Shown piece by piece: positions 1-8,657 of a stretch of DNA of 64,000 nt. Position numbers and translations under genes: made by a program. Each line of letters begins with the position of its first letter. Positions within the stretch are counted from its first letter, which is position 1. The notes under the pieces were generated by a model. The model did not search any database. It was not told the origin of the DNA and saw only the letters and a program-made list of their open reading frames with translations. This DNA is from Acetobacterium woodii DSM 1030 (GTDB taxonomy: Bacteria > Bacillota > Clostridia > Eubacteriales > Eubacteriaceae), in NCBI RefSeq assembly GCF_000247605.1, contig NC_016894.1:1240001-1304000 (forward strand), written 5' to 3'.

Positions 1-327
1 ATGGATGTTGGTTCAGCCGCTGTTGGTTACGGTTTTGAATATGTTGCTTCAACCATGGATCGTATTCGTTTAGCTGGCCTAGGTCAAAACGACGAAAGTT
101 TACAGATGCCAATAGTAACAGATATTTCAAATGACGCCTGGGGTGTAAAAGAAGCTGTATTTACAGAAGCAGAAGCACCGGAATGGGGAAATTTAGAAGC
201 TCGTGGTATTGGTATGGAAGTTTCTACAGCAGCAGCTTGTGTTGTTGGAGGATCAAATGCTATCATCGTTAGACATCCAGAATCTGTTAAAACTATTCAA
301 GGTTTAGTTTCTGGAATCATAGGTTAG
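1..327 (+). CDS. acsD: Corrinoid iron-sulfur protein small subunit, C-terminal part
   Basis: This is the last 108 residues of the small (delta) subunit of the corrinoid iron-sulfur protein; the gene is cut by the left edge, so the ATG at base 1 is probably an internal Met. With AcsC it forms the cytoplasmic protein whose cobamide carries the methyl group from methyl-tetrahydrofolate to acetyl-CoA synthase. The visible part has the end of a TIM-barrel-like alpha/beta fold (VVGGSNAIIVRHPES). Identification rests on this sequence plus the position 19 bases before acsC, the usual acetogen order. No regulatory element is visible at this end. Confidence 0.88.
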   Translation: MDVGSAAVGYGFEYVASTMDRIRLAGLGQNDESLQMPIVTDISNDAWGVKEAVFTEAEAPEWGNLEARGIGMEVSTAAACVVGGSNAIIVRHPESVKTIQGLVSGIIG

Positions 328-346
328 GAAAGGAAGGCGAATACAA

Positions 347-1687
347 ATGGCAGTAAAAGGTTTAGATATTTTCAAACTCACTCCTAAGTCAAACTGTAAA
401 GAGTGTGGTTTTCCAACATGTATGGCTTTCTCAATGAAGGCAGCTACTGGTGCTGTTGCCATCGAAAAATGTCCATATATTTCAGAAGAATCCAAAGAAG
501 CGTTATCAGAAGCAACCGCTCCGCCAATGAAAACAATCAAAGTTGGTGCTGGCGATGCCGAAGCAACACTTGGTGGCGAAACGGTATTATTCAGACATGA
601 AAAAACATTAGTACATAAAAACTTATTTGCCGTTGAATTATCAGATGCAATGAGCGATGCAGAAGTTGATGCAGCATGTGCTAAATTAGAAAAAATTAAC
701 TATGACCGTATTGGCGAAATGATGTTTGTTGAAGTTGTCGGCGTTCGTTTTGCAGCTGATCAAGACAAATTTGTTGCATTGGTTAAAAAAGTAGCTGATT
801 GTGGCAAAATTCCAATGATCATTACGGTTGATGCTGAAGTAGCAAAAGCAGCGGTTGCCGTTGCAGGTGCTAAAGCTATTATTATGGGAGCAACCAAAGA
901 TAACACAGAAGCAATGGTTGAAGTAGCTAAAGCTGCTGATGCTGTTCTTGGTGTGACTGCAGATAGCATTGAAGCTTTACATGATCTTGTTGAAGCAATT
1001 GAAAAATTAGGTTATAAAAACCTGATCTTAAATGTTGGCGAAGCATCAATTAAAGAAGCATATGCAAATGCAATTGCTATCCGTACTTCAGCTATTAAAG
1101 GAAATGACCGTACTTTTGGTTATCCTTCAATTGTTTTCACAAACAAATTAGCTCCAGGAAATATCAATTTACAAATTGCTTTAGCTTCAGCATTTGTTCT
1201 TCGTTACGGTTCAATCATCGTACTTGAAGAAATGGACTTCAACGCAGCATTGCCACTGTTTGGTTTAAGACAAAACATCTTTACTGATCCTCAAAAACCA
1301 ATGCGAGTTGAACCTAAGGTTTATGAATTTAATAAACCAACAGGTACCGATCCAGTACTTGTAACAGTTGACTTCGCGTTGTCTTACTTCGTTGTAGCCG
1401 GCGAAATTGAACGATCCAAGGTTCCTGCTTACCTTGCTATCCCTGATGCGGGTGGTTATTCTGTTCTTACTGCCTGGGCTGCTGGTAAATTTGGTTCTAA
1501 TGTTATTGCTAACTTCATTAAAGAAAATAACGTCGCAGACTTAACAACATCACGTAAGTTAATCTTACCTGGTAAAGTTGCCGTTCTTCAAGGTGATTTA
1601 GCTGAATTACTACCTGAATGGGAAGTAGTTGTAGGACCTAACGAAGCAATGCAAATACCTAAGTTCTTAAGAGACCTGCAAGCTTAA
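347..1687 (+). CDS. acsC: Corrinoid iron-sulfur protein large subunit
   Basis: 446 residues, the full length expected for the large (gamma) subunit of the corrinoid iron-sulfur protein. The N-terminus has the [4Fe-4S] motif C17-x2-C20-x4-C25-x16-C42; this cluster reductively activates the cobalt. A TIM barrel and then a C-terminal cobamide-binding domain follow in this family. It accepts the methyl group from AcsE and gives it to AcsB. The ribosome site GGAAAGGAAG lies just before the ATG. It is followed by acsE after a 69-base gap containing an 8-bp hairpin. Confidence 0.97.
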   Translation: MAVKGLDIFKLTPKSNCKECGFPTCMAFSMKAATGAVAIEKCPYISEESKEALSEATAPPMKTIKVGAGDAEATLGGETVLFRHEKTLVHKNLFAVELSDAMSDAEVDAACAKLEKINYDRIGEMMFVEVVGVRFAADQDKFVALVKKVADCGKIPMIITVDAEVAKAAVAVAGAKAIIMGATKDNTEAMVEVAKAADAVLGVTADSIEALHDLVEAIEKLGYKNLILNVGEASIKEAYANAIAIRTSAIKGNDRTFGYPSIVFTNKLAPGNINLQIALASAFVLRYGSIIVLEEMDFNAALPLFGLRQNIFTDPQKPMRVEPKVYEFNKPTGTDPVLVTVDFALSYFVVAGEIERSKVPAYLAIPDAGGYSVLTAWAAGKFGSNVIANFIKENNVADLTTSRKLILPGKVAVLQGDLAELLPEWEVVVGPNEAMQIPKFLRDLQA

Positions 1688-1695
1688 TATCAATC

Positions 1696-1721
1696 TGTGC
1701 TCGAGTTTAAACCCGAGCACA
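1696..1721 (+). other. Intergenic hairpin between acsC and acsE
   Basis: Perfect 8-bp inverted repeat, TGTGCTCG at 1696-1703 and CGAGCACA at 1714-1721, with a 10-base loop. A short T-run (1731-1737) follows 10 bases later, so this is not a classic terminator. It could be an mRNA stability or processing element that sets acsC/acsE ratios, which is inference. Confidence 0.5.
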
Positions 1722-1756
1722 TCTAAAATATTTTTTCAATTTGAAAGGGGAACAAT

Positions 1757-2542
1757 ATGTCAAAATTCATGGTTATTGGTGAAAGAATTCACTGTATTTC
1801 TCCAGCAATTAGACAAGCATTCGCGGACAGAAATCCTGAACCAATTCTTTTAAGAGCAAAAGAGCAATTAGATGCTGGTGCAGATTATTTGGATTTAAAC
1901 ATCGGACCTGCTGAAAAAGGCGGCGAAGAGTTAATGCAATGGGGTGTAAAATTACTTCAGGAAAACTTTGATAATGTACCAATTGCACTCGATACCGCTA
2001 ACATGAAAGCGATTGAAGCTGGTATTCAGGTTTATAACCGTTCCAAAGGAAAACCAATCGTAAACTCTGCCGATGCTGGGGATCGAATTGAATATGTTGA
2101 TTTAGCAGCTGCTAACGACGCAATGGTTATTGCTCTTTGTTCAAAAGAAGGCGTACCAGCAAATAACGACGAACGTATTGCTTACTGTTCAGAATTATTG
2201 GAACGTGGAATGGAACGGGGAATGGAACCAACTGATTTATTATTTGATCCATTATTCATCGTTATCAAAGGAATGCAAGATCAATTAGGCGACGTTTTAG
2301 AAGCAATTCAAATGATTACTGACATGGGCTTGTTAACAACGGGTGGATTAAGTAATGTATCTAACGGTGCACCAAAACATATTCGTCCATTATTAGATAG
2401 CGCAACAGTAGCAATGGCAATGCAATGTGGATTTAGTTCTGCGATTGTTAATCCTTGTGACAAACGATTAATGGAAACCATTGTAGCTTGTGATATTATC
2501 AAAAATAATATCCTTTATGCAGATTCAGTTCTTGAGTTCTAA
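1757..2542 (+). CDS. acsE: Methyltetrahydrofolate:corrinoid iron-sulfur protein methyltransferase
   Basis: 261 residues, the usual length of AcsE (MeTr). It moves the methyl group of methyl-tetrahydrofolate to the Co(I) of AcsC/AcsD, joining the methyl and carbonyl branches of the pathway in the cytoplasm. It is a pterin-binding TIM barrel related to dihydropteroate synthase; the DLNIGPA motif at residues 46-52 and GGLSNVSNG near residue 200 are typical pterin-site segments. Its ribosome site GAAAGGGGA sits 7 bases before the ATG. It belongs to the acs operon. The 270 bases after it hold an acsA promoter region and a predicted antisense RNA. Confidence 0.97.
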   Translation: MSKFMVIGERIHCISPAIRQAFADRNPEPILLRAKEQLDAGADYLDLNIGPAEKGGEELMQWGVKLLQENFDNVPIALDTANMKAIEAGIQVYNRSKGKPIVNSADAGDRIEYVDLAAANDAMVIALCSKEGVPANNDERIAYCSELLERGMERGMEPTDLLFDPLFIVIKGMQDQLGDVLEAIQMITDMGLLTTGGLSNVSNGAPKHIRPLLDSATVAMAMQCGFSSAIVNPCDKRLMETIVACDIIKNNILYADSVLEF

Positions 2543-2582
2543 AATACCTTTTTAGATTAACAATAGGTATTTGAAAATACTC

Positions 2583-2671
2583 AAAAAAAAGCCCCTGACA
2601 GATATTCATCACTTGCGGCACAAGTAAAGACGAATAGTCGGGAGCAAACAATAATGTATAATGTATTGAAC
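2583..2671 (-). ncRNA. Predicted antisense/intergenic small RNA between acsE and acsA
   Basis: On the minus strand, a promoter (TTTACA, 17 bases, TACAAT) is followed by about 35 bases and then a long near-complete stem from 2645 to 2591 ending in eight T residues (2583-2590). The stem has a 9-bp outer helix with one mismatch, an 8-bp middle helix, a 5-bp inner helix and a TGCCG loop. The predicted transcript is about 90 nt and ends about 40 bases beyond the acsE stop codon. No known family was recognised. The start site is inferred from the promoter. Confidence 0.55.
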
Positions 2672-2677
2672 ATCTAC

Positions 2678-2706
2678 ATTGTATAACATTTAACAATGTT
2701 TGTAAA
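2678..2706 (-). promoter_or_regulatory. Minus-strand promoter for the small RNA
   Basis: Read on the minus strand, -35 TTTACA (2706-2701) and -10 TACAAT (2683-2678) are separated by exactly 17 bases. An inverted repeat AACATT/AATGTT (2685-2690, 2695-2700) fills the spacer, and ACATTGT/ACAATGT (2676-2682, 2693-2699) overlaps the -10, so a repressor site is possible. No coding gene lies downstream in this direction, only the terminator-like stem. Confidence 0.55.
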
Positions 2707-2732
2707 GACTATTTTACGGATATTCTTATATT

Positions 2733-2784
2733 TTTACAATTTAGTAAAAATATATACTATACGAAAAAGATGCTTTGATATAAT
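2733..2784 (+). promoter_or_regulatory. Possible acsA promoter region
   Basis: TTTACA at 2733-2738 is followed after 16 bases by TACTAT (2755-2760); a second perfect -10 hexamer TATAAT lies at 2779-2784 without a good -35. The region is very AT-rich and precedes acsA by 30-80 bases. It suggests that acsA-cooC-acsB can be transcribed independently of acsDCE. Confidence 0.4.
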
Positions 2785-2812
2785 TTATAAAATTTAGAGA
2801 GGTAGAAAAAAT

Positions 2813-4711
2813 ATGAGCAATGAAATTTTGAATTACGATAAGGTCGCTGAAGCTTCCCTTGCGAAAGCTCAAAGAGATGGCGCAGAAACAATGTGGGATC
2901 GACGTGCTGCACAAAAAACCCAATGTGGTTTTGGAGAAGCAGGGGTATGTTGCCGAATTTGTGCAATGGGTCCATGTCGAGTCAGTCCAGTTCCTGGAAA
3001 AGGCGCTGAAAGAGGTATTTGTGGAGCAAATGCGGACACAATTGTTGCTAGAAACTTTGCTAGAATGGTAGCTGGTGGAACATCAGCCCACTCGGATCAT
3101 GCTCGAGATATTGTTCATGCGATGCATGGCGCAAAAGCTGAAGGTCCTTTCAAAATCCGTGATGAAGCTAAACTTAGAAGAATCGCTGGTGAATGGGGAA
3201 TTGAAGCAGCAGATACAAAAGAAACATATGCTTTAGCTCATGAATTAGCTGATATGGCTTTACAGGAATTTGGTAAACCTTTTGGGACACAACGTTTCTT
3301 AAAAAGAGCACCAATTGCCAGACAAGAATTATGGGAGAGAGAAAGAATTGCACCACGCGCTATTGATATGGAAGTTACAACTTTAATGCATTCAACGCAT
3401 ATGGGTTGCGCATCAGATTACGAAAGTCTATTTAGACGTGGGATGCGAACTGGATTGTCTGATGGATGGGGCGGTTCCATGATCGGTACCGAATTCTCAG
3501 ACATTATGTATGGAACTCCTTCAGCTCGTCCATCTTCTTCGAACTTAGGCGTTATTGATGCCGAAATGGTCAATGTTCTAATCCATGGTCATGATCCAAA
3601 TCTTGCTGAAATGGTTGTATTGGCTGCTCAAAATCCTGAAATGGTTGAACTGGCTAAAGCTAAAGGCGCTAAAGGCATTAATATTGTTGGGATGTGTTGT
3701 ACAGGGAATGAAATGACCATGCGACATGGCATTAAAATTGCCGGTAATTTCTATCAACAGGAAATGTGTATCATCACGGGTGCCATTGAAGCGGTTGTAG
3801 TAGATGTTCAATGTATTTTCCCAGCGTTGCCTGCATTAGCGAAAACATATCATACCCGATTCATCAGTACTTCACAAAAAGCTAAAATTTCTGGTGATAT
3901 GTATATTGAATTTTCTGAAGAAACCGGCTTAGAGAATGCTAATGAAATTATTAAAATAGCTGTCGAAAACTTCCCGAACAGAGATGCTGCTAAAGTTGAA
4001 ATTCCAGACATCAAACAAGATACCATGGTTGGATACTCAGTAGAAGCGATCATTGATCATTTAGATGCCGTTGTAAACTCTCAATTAGAAGATGAACTGG
4101 GAACCGTTAAACCATTAACTGATGTTATCTATGCTGGTGTTCTTCGTGGGGCTGCTGGTGTCGTTGGTTGTAATAATCCGAAACAACAACATGATTATGC
4201 TCACGTTAAAGTTATGGAAGAATTAATCAAACGAGATGTCATCTGTGTTGTTACAGGTTGTGCTGCTCAAGCTGCTGCTAAAGCCGGTTTATTAACATTA
4301 GAAGCAAAAGATCGATGCGGCCGTGGTCTTTTAGAAGTTTGTGAACGGGTAAATATTCCACCAGTTCTTCATATGGGTTCTTGTGTAGATATCAGCCGTA
4401 TCCTACATATTGTTAACTTATGTGCTGATGTTAGAGGAATTGATCCAGCGTTATTACCAGTTGTTGGTATTGCCCCTGAATGGATGTCAGAAAAAGCGGT
4501 TTCAATTGCTAACTATGTCGTTGGTTCAGGTATTAATACTTACCTGGGTGTTATTCCGCAAGTTTTGGGATCACCAAACTTCACAAAATTATTAACTGAA
4601 GATTGCCAAGAATTTATTGGTGCTCATTTTGTATTTGAAAAAGATCCGATTGTCATGGTTGATAAAATCATGGAAGATATGGAAGAAAAACGTACTGCTT
4701 TAGGTATCTAA
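2813..4711 (+). CDS. acsA: CO dehydrogenase catalytic subunit
   Basis: 632 residues, full length for the Ni-Fe CO dehydrogenase subunit (AcsA/CooS). It reduces CO2 to CO for the acetyl-CoA synthase AcsB, or oxidises CO, with electrons passing through ferredoxin. The N-terminal cysteines C38, C46 (cluster D) and C47, C50, C55, C70 (cluster B) are all present; the C-cluster region with its cysteines follows (VGMCCTGNE, CGRGLLEVCERV, HMGSCVDIS). The start is supported by the AGAGAGGTAG ribosome site. cooC follows after 26 bases. Nickel for the C-cluster is likely supplied by CooC and by the CooJ/CooT-like proteins downstream. Confidence 0.98.
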   Translation: MSNEILNYDKVAEASLAKAQRDGAETMWDRRAAQKTQCGFGEAGVCCRICAMGPCRVSPVPGKGAERGICGANADTIVARNFARMVAGGTSAHSDHARDIVHAMHGAKAEGPFKIRDEAKLRRIAGEWGIEAADTKETYALAHELADMALQEFGKPFGTQRFLKRAPIARQELWERERIAPRAIDMEVTTLMHSTHMGCASDYESLFRRGMRTGLSDGWGGSMIGTEFSDIMYGTPSARPSSSNLGVIDAEMVNVLIHGHDPNLAEMVVLAAQNPEMVELAKAKGAKGINIVGMCCTGNEMTMRHGIKIAGNFYQQEMCIITGAIEAVVVDVQCIFPALPALAKTYHTRFISTSQKAKISGDMYIEFSEETGLENANEIIKIAVENFPNRDAAKVEIPDIKQDTMVGYSVEAIIDHLDAVVNSQLEDELGTVKPLTDVIYAGVLRGAAGVVGCNNPKQQHDYAHVKVMEELIKRDVICVVTGCAAQAAAKAGLLTLEAKDRCGRGLLEVCERVNIPPVLHMGSCVDISRILHIVNLCADVRGIDPALLPVVGIAPEWMSEKAVSIANYVVGSGINTYLGVIPQVLGSPNFTKLLTEDCQEFIGAHFVFEKDPIVMVDKIMEDMEEKRTALGI

Positions 4712-4737
4712 TTAATAAAAGATAGACAGGTGAAAAA

Positions 4738-5523
4738 ATGAAAATAGCATTAACAGGAAAAGGTGGTGTTGGTAAAACAACCATCTCCGCAAGTTTAAGC
4801 CGATATTTTGCCGATGAAGGATTTAATGTATTAACAGTTGATGCTGATCCCGATGCTAATCTTGGCCTTGCCTTAGGCATGACCGAGGAAATGATTGAAA
4901 GTATTGTTCCAATTTCAGAAATGAAAGACTTGGTTGAAGAGCGAACCGCTGCCGACACAGGTTCTTTTGGATCAATGTTTCGAATGAATCCTGAGGTTGC
5001 CGATATTCCCGAACGTTACGCAAAGGAATTTAATGGGGTCAAGCTACTAACAATGGGAACTGTTGACACGGGCGGGTCCGGTTGTGTATGTCCAGAGCAT
5101 GTTTTGTTAAAAATGCTCATGAGCCATTTGGTATTGTACCAAAAAGATGTGGTTATCATGGATATGGAAGCTGGAATTGAACACTTGGGTCGTGGTACTG
5201 CCGGAGCAGTTGATGCATTTATTGTTGTCGTTGAACCGGGAGTTCGAAGCATTCAAACTTATCACAAAGTTAAATCGATGGCAATGGATATTGGGGTAAA
5301 ACAGGTTTATGTTATTGGAAATAAAATCCGGAATGACGGAGATATCGCCTTTTTAAAAGAAAAAATCGGAGCAGAGAACATCATCGGATTTTTAAATTAC
5401 CGCGATGCCATCTCGGAATCAGATCGCAACAATAAATCACCTTATGACGATCCTGTCATGAAGGAAGACATCGCTGCTTTAGGAAAAAGTATTTTGGCGA
5501 TTGTCGAAGAAAAAAAGAAATAA
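4738..5523 (+). CDS. cooC: CO dehydrogenase/ACS nickel-insertion ATPase CooC
   Basis: 261-residue MinD/SIMIBI-class ATPase that matures CO dehydrogenase (and related AcsF-type proteins mature ACS) by inserting nickel. The deviant Walker A motif GKGGVGKTT is at residues 7-15, and the family's metal-binding C-x-C motif is C116-V-C118, where two monomers share one nickel. Position between acsA and acsB fits either substrate. The ribosome site AGACAGGTG precedes the ATG. Whether it serves AcsA, AcsB or both cannot be told from sequence. Confidence 0.96.
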   Translation: MKIALTGKGGVGKTTISASLSRYFADEGFNVLTVDADPDANLGLALGMTEEMIESIVPISEMKDLVEERTAADTGSFGSMFRMNPEVADIPERYAKEFNGVKLLTMGTVDTGGSGCVCPEHVLLKMLMSHLVLYQKDVVIMDMEAGIEHLGRGTAGAVDAFIVVVEPGVRSIQTYHKVKSMAMDIGVKQVYVIGNKIRNDGDIAFLKEKIGAENIIGFLNYRDAISESDRNNKSPYDDPVMKEDIAALGKSILAIVEEKKK

Positions 5524-5578
5524 AAAATCAACAAAAATCTAATGTTAATTGAACTAATCTAAGGAGGAAAAAGTCCAT

Positions 5579-7753
5579 ATGAATATGAATCTTTTTGATA
5601 TAATTTACGACGGTCAAGCTCAGTACCTGCAACGTGCTGAAGAAATGGTTGCCAAGGTCGTAGCTGAAAAAGGAAAAGAAACACCGGTTAAATTTCCAGG
5701 AACTGCTTATGCTTTACCTTGTATTTATGCCATTACAGGCAAAAAAATCACTAATGTAGGTGAACTGGAAGATGCCTTAGCTCTTGCTAAAGAAAAAATT
5801 CATAGAACAAACTATTTGCAAGACGCTTTAGATGCTGGAACAGCTTCAGCAATGTTAGCTGAAATTATTGAAGCGATTAAATATGTTTACGATGAAATTC
5901 CATATGCAGGTCGTGCCGTGGAAGATTTAAATACAACCGATGAACGTTACTTAGGACATATCACTGATGCTGAAGTACGTAACTTTGGGGTGCCATTGGT
6001 AACCGATGATATTCCTGGTGTTGCTGTTATTATTGGGGAAGCCAAAGATGCTGAAACCTTAGCTGGCATCGTTAAAGATTACCAGGGTAAAGGTTTGTTA
6101 ACCTTCATGGTTGGTAAGGTAATCGATCAGGCTGTTGAACAAAAAATCAAAATGGGTATTGACCTTCGAGTAATTCCATTGGGACATGAAATTGAATCTG
6201 TTATCCATGTTGTATCAGTAGCGATTCGTGCCAGCTTAATTTTTGGTGCGACACCTCCTGGCGACTTCTTAGCTCACAGAACTTATACTAAAAAACGTGT
6301 CAAAGCATTTGTTAACGTATTTGGACCATGGGATAACAAAATCATTGCTGCCGGTGCTGCTGCCATCGAATTAGGCTTCCCAGCTGTGACTGAAACATTT
6401 ATTAATGAAGTACCAACCTTATTATTACATCAACCAGACAACAGCAAAGTTGTTGCAACTTCTTTAGAAGCACGTAACATCAAAATCAAAGTTACCGAAA
6501 TCGATTGTCCAGTTGCTGTTTCTTCAGCATTTGAAGGTGAACGTGTTCGTAAAGATACAATGTTCGCTGAATTTGGTGGAAACAAAACAGAATGTTGGGA
6601 ACTTGTTACAACTGGTGATTTAGCCGAAATGGAAGATCACAAAATTACCGTTGTGGGACCAGATATTGATGACGCAATGTTCGAAGGTAAAGGCGTTGTT
6701 CGTTTACCAATGGGTGTCGTTGTTAAAGTTGCTGGTAAACAAATGCAAAAAGATTTCGAAACCGTTCTTGAAAGACGTATCCATTACTTTACAAACTATA
6801 TTGAAGGCGCAATGCATGTTGGGCAAAGAAATATTGCCTGGATTCGTTTGACCAAAGAAGCATTTGAAAAAGGTTTCCGTCTAAAACATATTGGTGAAGT
6901 TTTATATGCCAAAATGCGATCAGACTTTGATAAAGTTGTTGATAAATGTGAAGTAACTATTTATACTAACGCTGAAGATGTAAAACGACTTGGCGAAGAA
7001 ATGGTTAAACCAATTTACGCTGAACGTGATGAACGAATGGGTGCATTAACAGATGAAAGTGTTGATGAATTCTATACCTGTTTATTATGTCAGTCTTTCG
7101 CTCCTAGCCATGTTTGTATCGTAACACCAGAACGTTTAGGTCTATGTGGTGCGGTTTCCTGGTTAGATGCTAAAGCAACAAAAGAATTAGATCCAATGGG
7201 ACCAAATCAACCAGTTGTTAAAGGTGCTGCAATTGATGAACGTCTTGGGGTATGGGATTCTGTTAATGAAGCAGTAGCCACTAATTCTCAGGGTGCAGTT
7301 GAAAAAGTAACACTTTATTCAATTCTTGAAGATCCAATGACTTCTTGTGGTTGTTTCGAATGTATTTGTGGTATTATGCCAGAAGCTAACGGTGTTATTA
7401 TTGTTAATCGAGAATTCGGAGATGTTTCACCAGTTGGGATGACATTTGGTGAATTGGCATCGATGACTGGTGGTGGGGTTCAAACTCCAGGTTTCATGGG
7501 TCATGGCCGATTCCTGATCGGTTCTAAGAAATTCATGTCAGCTGAAGGTGGATTACCAAGAATCGTCTGGATGCCTAAAGAATTAAAAGATGACGTTGCT
7601 GATCGTTTAAATAAAGCAGTATTTGAAATGACTGGAATTGAAAACTTCGCAGACATGGTTTGTGATGAAACAATTGCCAACGATTCAGAAGCAGTATTAG
7701 AATTCTTAGAATCAAAAGGACATCCAGCATTAGCAATGGATCCAATTATGTAA
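5579..7753 (+). CDS. acsB: CO-methylating acetyl-CoA synthase
   Basis: 724 residues, the bacterial ACS length. It condenses CO from AcsA, the methyl group from the corrinoid protein and CoA into acetyl-CoA at the Ni-Ni-[4Fe-4S] A-cluster. The A-cluster cysteines are in the C-terminal third: CLLCQSF and the following Cys residues up to GLCGAVSW (about residues 500-525) and the CGC motif in SCGCFECICG (about 590), which holds the distal nickel. The ribosome site is AAGGAGG. It ends the operon; a strong terminator starts 39 bases later. Confidence 0.98.
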   Translation: MNMNLFDIIYDGQAQYLQRAEEMVAKVVAEKGKETPVKFPGTAYALPCIYAITGKKITNVGELEDALALAKEKIHRTNYLQDALDAGTASAMLAEIIEAIKYVYDEIPYAGRAVEDLNTTDERYLGHITDAEVRNFGVPLVTDDIPGVAVIIGEAKDAETLAGIVKDYQGKGLLTFMVGKVIDQAVEQKIKMGIDLRVIPLGHEIESVIHVVSVAIRASLIFGATPPGDFLAHRTYTKKRVKAFVNVFGPWDNKIIAAGAAAIELGFPAVTETFINEVPTLLLHQPDNSKVVATSLEARNIKIKVTEIDCPVAVSSAFEGERVRKDTMFAEFGGNKTECWELVTTGDLAEMEDHKITVVGPDIDDAMFEGKGVVRLPMGVVVKVAGKQMQKDFETVLERRIHYFTNYIEGAMHVGQRNIAWIRLTKEAFEKGFRLKHIGEVLYAKMRSDFDKVVDKCEVTIYTNAEDVKRLGEEMVKPIYAERDERMGALTDESVDEFYTCLLCQSFAPSHVCIVTPERLGLCGAVSWLDAKATKELDPMGPNQPVVKGAAIDERLGVWDSVNEAVATNSQGAVEKVTLYSILEDPMTSCGCFECICGIMPEANGVIIVNREFGDVSPVGMTFGELASMTGGGVQTPGFMGHGRFLIGSKKFMSAEGGLPRIVWMPKELKDDVADRLNKAVFEMTGIENFADMVCDETIANDSEAVLEFLESKGHPALAMDPIM

Positions 7754-7792
7754 TACATTTTGACTAAAGTCAAAAATGATAACATGCCTGAA

Positions 7793-7823
7793 GGCAGAAC
7801 ACAGACGTGTTCTGCCTTTTTTT
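7793..7823 (+). terminator. Terminator of the acs operon
   Basis: Perfect 10-bp stem GGCAGAACAC/GTGTTCTGCC with a 4-base loop and seven T residues. It separates acsB from the His-rich gene, so the nickel group downstream has its own transcription. Confidence 0.93.
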
Positions 7824-7893
7824 GAAATCTGAGATAGAGAAATATTCTAGTTTAGATTAATTCTTGATTCTTATAGCTTTATTAAGAAAATAA

Positions 7894-7902
7894 TGTTATA
7901 GT
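7894..7902 (+). promoter_or_regulatory. Extended -10 promoter of the His-rich gene
   Basis: TG-T-TATAGT matches an extended -10 element; there is no good -35. It lies 34 bases before the ATG at 7936 and after the acs terminator. Confidence 0.4.
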
Positions 7903-7935
7903 AATTACAAACAAAAACAACTAGGAGGAAACAAT

Positions 7936-8550
7936 ATGTGTAATAATAAAGAACTTCATAGCCATGGCGAACATCACGATCACGAAGAAGGACATCCACA
8001 CAACGGTTTAGTCGATCACGATCATCCACACGACCGTCCTCATGGTAGCGACGAAGGGCACGAACATGCGCATGAACACAATCACGAACATGAGCATCAC
8101 CATAGTCATCCTCATAATGACGATCATGATCATGGCAGTGACCATACCCACCCTGAGGAACATGCTCACGAACATGCGCACAAACATGCTCATCCACATC
8201 AGCACGTACATGAACACGTGCATCCCCATGAAGACGGCGAAGTGCATGCTCATGGTCACGAACATCCCCATCCGCATAGTCACGAAGGTGGACATTGTGG
8301 CAACCATGGTGTAAATGGTGCTGGTTGTTGCCATGCTGAAGATGTCGAAAATAAAGATATTGAAATTTTAGGTTTGTTATTAGATCATTGGGTTGCACAC
8401 AACCAGGATCATGCGAAAGAATATAATACCTGGGTCGAAAAAATGAACCGCTTGGGCAAAAATGATGTTGCCGAATCACTTATTGAAGCAGTGGCATTAA
8501 TGAGTGAAGCGGATAAACATTTAGTAGCAGCAAAAAAAGAACTGAACTAA
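7936..8550 (+). CDS. CooJ-like histidine-rich nickel-binding protein
   Basis: 204 residues. Roughly residues 8-125 are a low-complexity His tract (about 50 His in total, mixed with Asp, Glu, Pro and Gly), and residues 137-204 form a compact helical domain. CooJ of Rhodospirillum rubrum is a His-rich nickel chaperone for CO dehydrogenase; placement 180 bases after acsB supports the same role here, but this architecture has the His tract N-terminal. Cysteines occur at the start (MC) and between the two parts (GCCH). The helical domain recurs as the separate protein at 9355-9573. The ribosome site is AGGAGG. Zinc or nickel storage is an alternative. Confidence 0.75.
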   Translation: MCNNKELHSHGEHHDHEEGHPHNGLVDHDHPHDRPHGSDEGHEHAHEHNHEHEHHHSHPHNDDHDHGSDHTHPEEHAHEHAHKHAHPHQHVHEHVHPHEDGEVHAHGHEHPHPHSHEGGHCGNHGVNGAGCCHAEDVENKDIEILGLLLDHWVAHNQDHAKEYNTWVEKMNRLGKNDVAESLIEAVALMSEADKHLVAAKKELN

Positions 8551-8554
8551 TCAT

Positions 8555-8601
8555 ACAAACCTGTGTTTCGAGTGCTTAAAGAGTGCGAAACACAGGTTTG
8601 T
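8555..8601. repeat. Perfect 16-bp inverted repeat after the His-rich gene
   Basis: Arms at 8555-8570 and 8586-8601, each 16 bases and exactly complementary, enclose a 15-base loop. No T-run follows, so it is not a standard terminator; it may protect the mRNA 3' end or act in both directions. Confidence 0.7.
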
Positions 8602-8640
8602 CAGTTATGAGTTAATGGCCTTAAATTAAGACTATTAATG

Positions 8641-8651
8641 TATAATATAAT
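8641..8651 (+). promoter_or_regulatory. Promoter -10 region of the cooT-like gene
   Basis: Two overlapping TATAAT hexamers (8641-8646, 8646-8651). The -35 is poor. Transcription from here would give a leader of about 75 nt beginning near the anti-ribosome-site sequence. Confidence 0.45.
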
Positions 8652-8657
8652 CAGAAT

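Noticed and set aside
7871-8479. Long open frames on the minus strand and in a second plus frame over the His-rich gene
   Set aside because: They are by-products of the repetitive CAY/GAN codons of the His tract; their translations are monotonous (Asp/Arg/His or Met/Thr/Val rich) and lack ribosome sites.
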